Below, in pieces: positions 59,316-64,000 of a stretch of 64,000 bases of DNA. The notes below the pieces were generated by a model. The model was not told the DNA's origin and made no database searches. It worked only from the letters and a program-made list of their open reading frames with translations. Source of the DNA: Panagrolaimus kolymaensis (taxonomy: Eukaryota > Nematoda > Chromadorea > Rhabditida > Panagrolaimidae); contig JAJQJQ010000024.1 in assembly GCA_028622995.1 (NCBI GenBank), positions 3,348,001-3,412,000 of the forward strand. Direction: 5' to 3'. The position numbers and the translations under genes are program-made. Position 1 is the first letter of the stretch, and every line of letters starts with the position of its first letter.

Positions 59316-62300
59316 AAAGTAAGAAAAATAAAATAATAAATAAAAATGTTTGTCGCGAATGGGTTTAGAAAAACAAAAAATATATATAAATATAAAAACG
59401 AAGGATGACGAAAAATAAAATCAAAATGAAAGAAATTTATTGATATTATTTTTTTTTTGTTGGCGGAAGACTTTCGAGACAAATAAATATAAATAAATAC
59501 GTGGAAAAATGAAAACAAGAAAATTTAAAAAACAAAAAAATAAAGCTAGCAAAGACAATAATAAAAATTGCTGCTAAAATGCGATAGTTTTTTTTTCGTT
59601 TTGCATCGATCAATCTTTTTTTTTGAGATATAAAAAAATGAAAGAAAAATAAGGAGATTCAAAAAAAAAATTTTTGAAAAATAGTGAAGATGGCAAAGGT
59701 CATTCTCAACTCATAGATCAGCAACGGCTTAAATTTTTCATTTATTATTTGATCGTAGGTTTGACAGATTTTTGTTACATTTATGTTCCAATTTGGACAC
59801 AAAAAATATTTAAAAAAAAAGGCGTTGACTGGAAATTTATTATTTATTTTTTAAATCAATAAAAGTTTTTTTGGAGATAAATAAGTCAGGCGTTTGTCTT
59901 TTTTTTTCTTTTTCTGAGTAACGAAATTGTTCAAAGTTTATTGCTCATTTTTTTCTCTTCAGAAAAGCAGCTATTATTTATGCAAGAGTAAAGTTTTAGA
60001 GGCAAGTGATGAATAAAAGTTAACTTTGAGAATTTAAATGTTAGTTAGTTTTTACATAACTTTTTTTAATGTCAAAAAAAACTATGGCTTTAATAGTTTT
60101 AAAATAAAATTCACGATTTTTTTATTTTCTTTAAAACAAAAGAAAAAATTTTTTCGTTGCAAGGAAAACCAAATTGCATTTTTTTACGCTGTTTCTTTAA
60201 TAATATAATTTTCCACTAAATTTAGAAGAAATAAATGAAAAAATATTAAACATTTGGTTTCTTTTCTATTTTTTACCAGCTTAAAAAAAGCATTGCATCG
60301 AACATCACTCTCCTCGTCACTAAAGTCTCATTTTCATTTATAAGCAATGACGCCTCAGAAAAAAATTTTTTCTCACAAAAAAAATAATTTCGGACTTTGG
60401 AATTACTTTTTTGACATAGGCACCAACCTTTGTGTGCCTTGCTGGGTCTATCAATATAATATGACTGATTGAGATTAGTGTTAAATTCCCGACCGAAAAG
60501 TCGGGGATTCCCGACTTCCCGACCGACTTTTTCCCGACCGACTTCCCGAACGACGATAATTTCTATCCCGACATTTTCCCGACTTTCCCGACCGACTCAT
60601 TTTTTATCCCGACAAATAAAAAAAATTAATATTAATTTTAAAAATCATTCATTTTCGCCTTTATTTTAACCAAAAACCCTTTATTTAGATTTTATTTATA
60701 TTAAATAGCTCATTTTTATATATTTAAATTCTTATAATTAATTTAATTAAAAAAATTCCAACACCATACCCTACTTTTCGATCCCCCGAATTCCCGACCG
60801 ACAAAAATTTTTATCCCGATTTTTTCCCGACTTTTCCGACCGAGAGCAATTTCTATCCCGACTTTTTTTGAATTTCCCGACTTTTTTGTCGGTCGGATCG
60901 GGAATTTAACACTAATTGAGATAACAAAAATATTAAAACAATAAAAAAAAAATCTTATTATTTCTCACGCAGCCAAAGTCAGTCATCGCACTCGCAACAA
61001 CTAACGAAACAGTCAATTTTTCGATCAATAAAAATGGGGAAAAAAATAAACCAATTTATTTGATTTTTTTTTTGACAAAAAATAGAAAATCTTTTAAGGA
61101 ATCAAGCAAACAAGCAAAAAATGATGAGAACAGACAAAGACATCGAGGAAAAAATTACAAATATAAAAATGGGATTTTTCCAAAAAAAAAGTTTATTCAA
61201 AAAACAGAAACTAGTATGCTTTTTTTTATGTACGTGCAGCACTGCAGATCTTTTTTTATTTATTTTAAATTCATAGTAAACTAACTAAACTTAGAATTTT
61301 TTTTCTTTATTTGTAGCTTATTTCAGAGATCACTATTTTTTTCATTTATTTCTATTTTAGAGAAAGAGAGAAGAGAGAATGTAAAGAAGAAGAAAAAAAT
61401 GGGTGGGGACGACGACAACATGGGCACAGATGGGATGGATGGAATATGAAGTCGCCAGCCAACAAACGATGATGAAAGAAAAAAAAGAGAGGCAAGGTTG
61501 GTTTTTAAACTTTTTTTTTCGCCTTCGCTCTTTTTATTATTTTTTTTCTAACACGCATTTGGAGAAAAAAAAGAGGGAGAAAACGATTTTTTTTCTTGTT
61601 GCTTCAGCTCACGCATGCACATACACGTTTTTATTTTATTTTTTTGTATATGATGTCTAAAAAAAGATAATGAAGGAAAAAATCGATGATCAAGAAAAAA
61701 AGACAAAAATTTTTTTAGCACTCTCACGTTTAGCAACATTCATACATACATTCACCACAAACCGAACACAAAACAAAAAAAAAGTGGGCTTCAGCGTTTT
61801 TTTTTTATGGTTGATTAAAGCGCGTAAATTTTGATGATAGATTTTTTATAAATAAAAAGTAAGAAAAAATTGAGAAGAAATAAAGTTAAAAGTTCTTTGA
61901 ATTTCATTTTTTCTTGCAAAAGAATGAATTTTTTGCAAAAAAATAAATAAAATAAATACAGATATTTAAAAAATAGAAAGAAACGATAGACAGACTGAAA
62001 AAGTGGTGGGCAAAAAACATAAATAAATAAAAGTGACACGGAGGCTGTATAAACTTTTGAAGTAAGCAAGTACCAAAATTTAAAAGTACATTACCCTTTT
62101 ATTATTTATTTTTATTGTTATTTTTTTCTTTTTTAATTGCATAAAAACCTTGGATTAGGATTAAACAAAAAATATTTTAACCGATAAGTTTCACGAGTAA
62201 ATATGATAAATCCATGCATCAGACAACATCAAATTTAAGAGGATGAATATCAACAAAAAAAGCCACTCCCACAATAGAAAGAAAAAATTCAAAAGTTTGG

Positions 62301-64000
62301 AAGGTATTAATTTTCTTATCAAAAAAAATTTATTTCAGATTATTCAGGAAAAAAAATGAAAGAAATAAAAAATATAAATTGATTGGTTGTTTGATTATTT
62401 CAACCAATCAAATTCTTTTTGCAAAGAATTGATTTTGAAACAAATAAGTAAAAAAAAATTCTCTGAGACAATTGTAAAATATTTAAAATGAGATTCCTTT
62501 ATTTATTGATTAATATATAAAAAAAATCAATCAAAAATACTTTTGATGTCTCAAAAAAATTTATCGAGTAAATTTATTCAAGTTGGATACTTGGAGAAAA
62601 AAAAATAGACTTTCCACCTTTTTTTTATCTAATTAATAAATGAATGATTGAAGAACACCTCTTCATTCATTTATGACGAAAAATAATAATTTACGACGGG
62701 GCACTGTCTCAAACTTGTTTGTATGTAATTTTAAAGCAGCAAAGTTAACCTTGAAATCGAAAAAAAAAGGCGTAAAAATAATAATAAATAATTTTGAAAA
62801 TAGAAAAAATAAGTTGAAACTTCAAAGATTCATGAAAAATACTCGATCTCACGTTCACAAATAAAATATAAAAAAATCAAGGGAGGAGGCATTGATTTGT
62901 TTGGTGGCTACAGTAAACAATAATGAATGAACTTTTCTCAATTTTTTTTGGTTTTTAGTTTGCACTTTGAAAAATAGAAAAAAAAACAACGATCATCAAA
63001 AAAAATAAATATCAAAGGTTTTTTGTTTGTTACAGTTTTTTTTCTTCATGTGTTCAAAGAATCTTTGAATGAATTGGAACTAAGTCAGAGATCATTTCAA
63101 ATTTTCGTGGAAGAATTAGAAAAAAAAGAAAAGATAAATAGGAAACATTTGAAAGTATTATTTATAGCTATTTTAAAAAGATAAAGATTAAACTTTGTAG
63201 CATCTTGCAAAAAAAATTGCAAAAAACACGTGCGCAAAAAAATAAAAAAAGTCCTTCATAAAAACAGAAAAAAAAAGTATTTCATATTTTTTCATTTTTT
63301 TGGCATGGATTTCAAAAAAAAAAGTGAAAAGTTCAATTTAAAAATAAAAACCGTATGGCTTTTAAGAAAGAAAAATGGTGAAAGATAAATAAAAAAAGCA
63401 TGAAAAAGGGAAAAAAATTTATTAAGAAAAAAATAAGAATGGTTTTAAAGCTTAGTAAAAAATTCCTAGAAATCAAGGATGATGAAAGAAAAATGATTTT
63501 ATAAATTTATAATATTTTTCGTTGACATCCATCAATCGATATTCAACTTTTTTTCCTTTAAAGTGCACAAGCTTTTTTCACTCCACTACGCACCCAACAA
63601 CAAATGGCGAGCCAACCTTTAATTTTATATTCATTTTCGAAATTCTCCCAATATTTCATTTTTAGAAAAATTTCAAACTAACTAAAATTTTCTTCATTCT
63701 TTTTTTAGTTTTTTTAATTCTTTTTAATTCTTTTATCCTTATCCTTACTATTTTTTTTCTTCACAAAAAGCAGCAAAGACCAAGCCTCAAAAAATAAAAA
63801 ATATATATATTCCACAACAGCAACAAAAGGAAAAAAATTAATGGGAAAAAATGCAAAGGAAAATTTGAGAAGAAAAAAGGCAGCAAACATACGTGCATAA
63901 AATAAAGCTGGAAAAAAAATTTTTTTTTATTGAAAGACATGTATGCGAGCATATTCAACATATACGTGATTTTCGTTATTTAGTTGAAAAAAAAGAGAGA
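59316..64000. other. 4.7-kb gene-poor region to the window end
   Basis: No gene is supported apart from the TA-flanked element at 60478-60912. The frames here are Lys/Phe/Asn-rich translations of homopolymer-rich DNA. The first part presumably includes the egl-9 promoter. Confidence 0.45.
60478..60912. mobile_element. 435-bp TA-flanked element rich in CCCGACCGAC repeats
   Basis: The ends GTGTTAAATTCCCGA and its exact complement lie between TA at 60476-60477 and TA at 60913-60914. Inside are many copies of TTCCCGACCGAC and TATCCCGAC, mirrored in part as GTCGGTCGG at the right end, around an AT-rich core. No coding capacity. It is a non-autonomous Tc1/mariner-like MITE. Confidence 0.8.

Noticed and set aside
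1..64000. CRISPR array, rRNA operon or bacterial operon
   Set aside because: No direct repeats with regular unique spacers, no rRNA motifs, and all genes have spliceosomal introns.

Overview
The window is AT-rich nuclear DNA from a nematode. The evidence is a cuticle collagen with the nematode N-terminal domain, an SXP/RAL-2 (DUF148) secreted protein, a multi-Kunitz/cysteine-rich secreted protein, an EGL-9-type prolyl hydroxylase, short GT..AG introns ending in TTTTCAG or TTTTTAG, and candidate spliced-leader acceptor sites just upstream of start codons. The style (very T/A-rich, long non-coding stretches, many fold-back elements) suggests a free-living or parasitic Tylenchina/Rhabditina species, but I cannot name the species. 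All gene models below were rebuilt by hand from splice signals; every intact multi-exon model keeps its reading frame across every junction.

Layout. 1-3.4 kb: 3' part of a Kunitz/lustrin-type secreted protein (+). 3.4-9.8 kb: gene-poor, with a GGATCC-rich degenerate repeat and a Helitron-like hairpin. 9.8-11.0 kb: a two-exon gene of unknown function (+). 11.8-14.0 kb: a TA-flanked 2.2-kb fold-back element with ~613-bp terminal inverted repeats, carrying two small divergent genes. 14.6-15.3 kb and 16.6-17.8 kb: two more large inverted-repeat elements, on either side of a secreted cysteine-rich gene (15.8-16.4 kb, +). 18.3-20.2 kb: CCT5 chaperonin (-). 21.0-22.4 kb: HVA22/TB2/DP1 (REEP-like) gene (-). 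22.7-24.6 kb: secreted double VWA-like gene (-). 26.1-26.8 kb: small secreted protein (-). 27.4-28.8 kb: cuticle collagen (-). 34.2-35.3 kb: broken second copy of the secreted cysteine-rich gene (-). 35.8-37.7 kb: second VWA-like gene (+). 38.0-41.3 kb: second HVA22-like gene, split by a 1.6-kb insertion (+). 43.7-44.7 kb: two tiny membrane-protein genes (+). 45.2-46.6 kb: histidine-phosphatase (PGAM/UBASH3-like) gene (+). 47.2-48.3 kb: 7TM receptor-like gene (-). 50.0-51.1 kb: secreted protein of unknown family (+), followed by a tyrosine-kinase pseudogene and an orphan last exon left by local duplication. 54.0-55.2 kb: SXP/RAL-2 protein (+). 55.7-59.3 kb: egl-9 orthologue (-). 59.3-64 kb: no gene seen, one TA-flanked element.

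The strongest large-scale structure is an inverted segmental duplication: about 20.7-24.6 kb (-) corresponds to about 35.8-41.7 kb (+) and carries the HVA22-like and VWA-like genes together with their 3' flank. The secreted cysteine-rich gene is also duplicated, in opposite orientation, but its position in the order is not the mirror image. One copy of each unit is decaying through transposon insertion: a 400-bp element sits inside the signal-peptide exon of the second cysteine-rich gene with a 10-bp target duplication, and nested elements split the second HVA22-like gene. The genes do not form a pathway; apart from CCT5 (cytosolic folding), EGL-9 (oxygen sensing) and the phosphatase, most encode secreted or membrane proteins.

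The most unusual object is the 11,804-14,004 element: nearly identical 613-bp arms, five subterminal GTTGCCAT repeats, a TATA box, and two small genes that run outward and both appear to use polyadenylation signals inside the arms. One predicted product has an N-myristoylation motif and a transmembrane helix, which is not expected of an ordinary DNA transposon.
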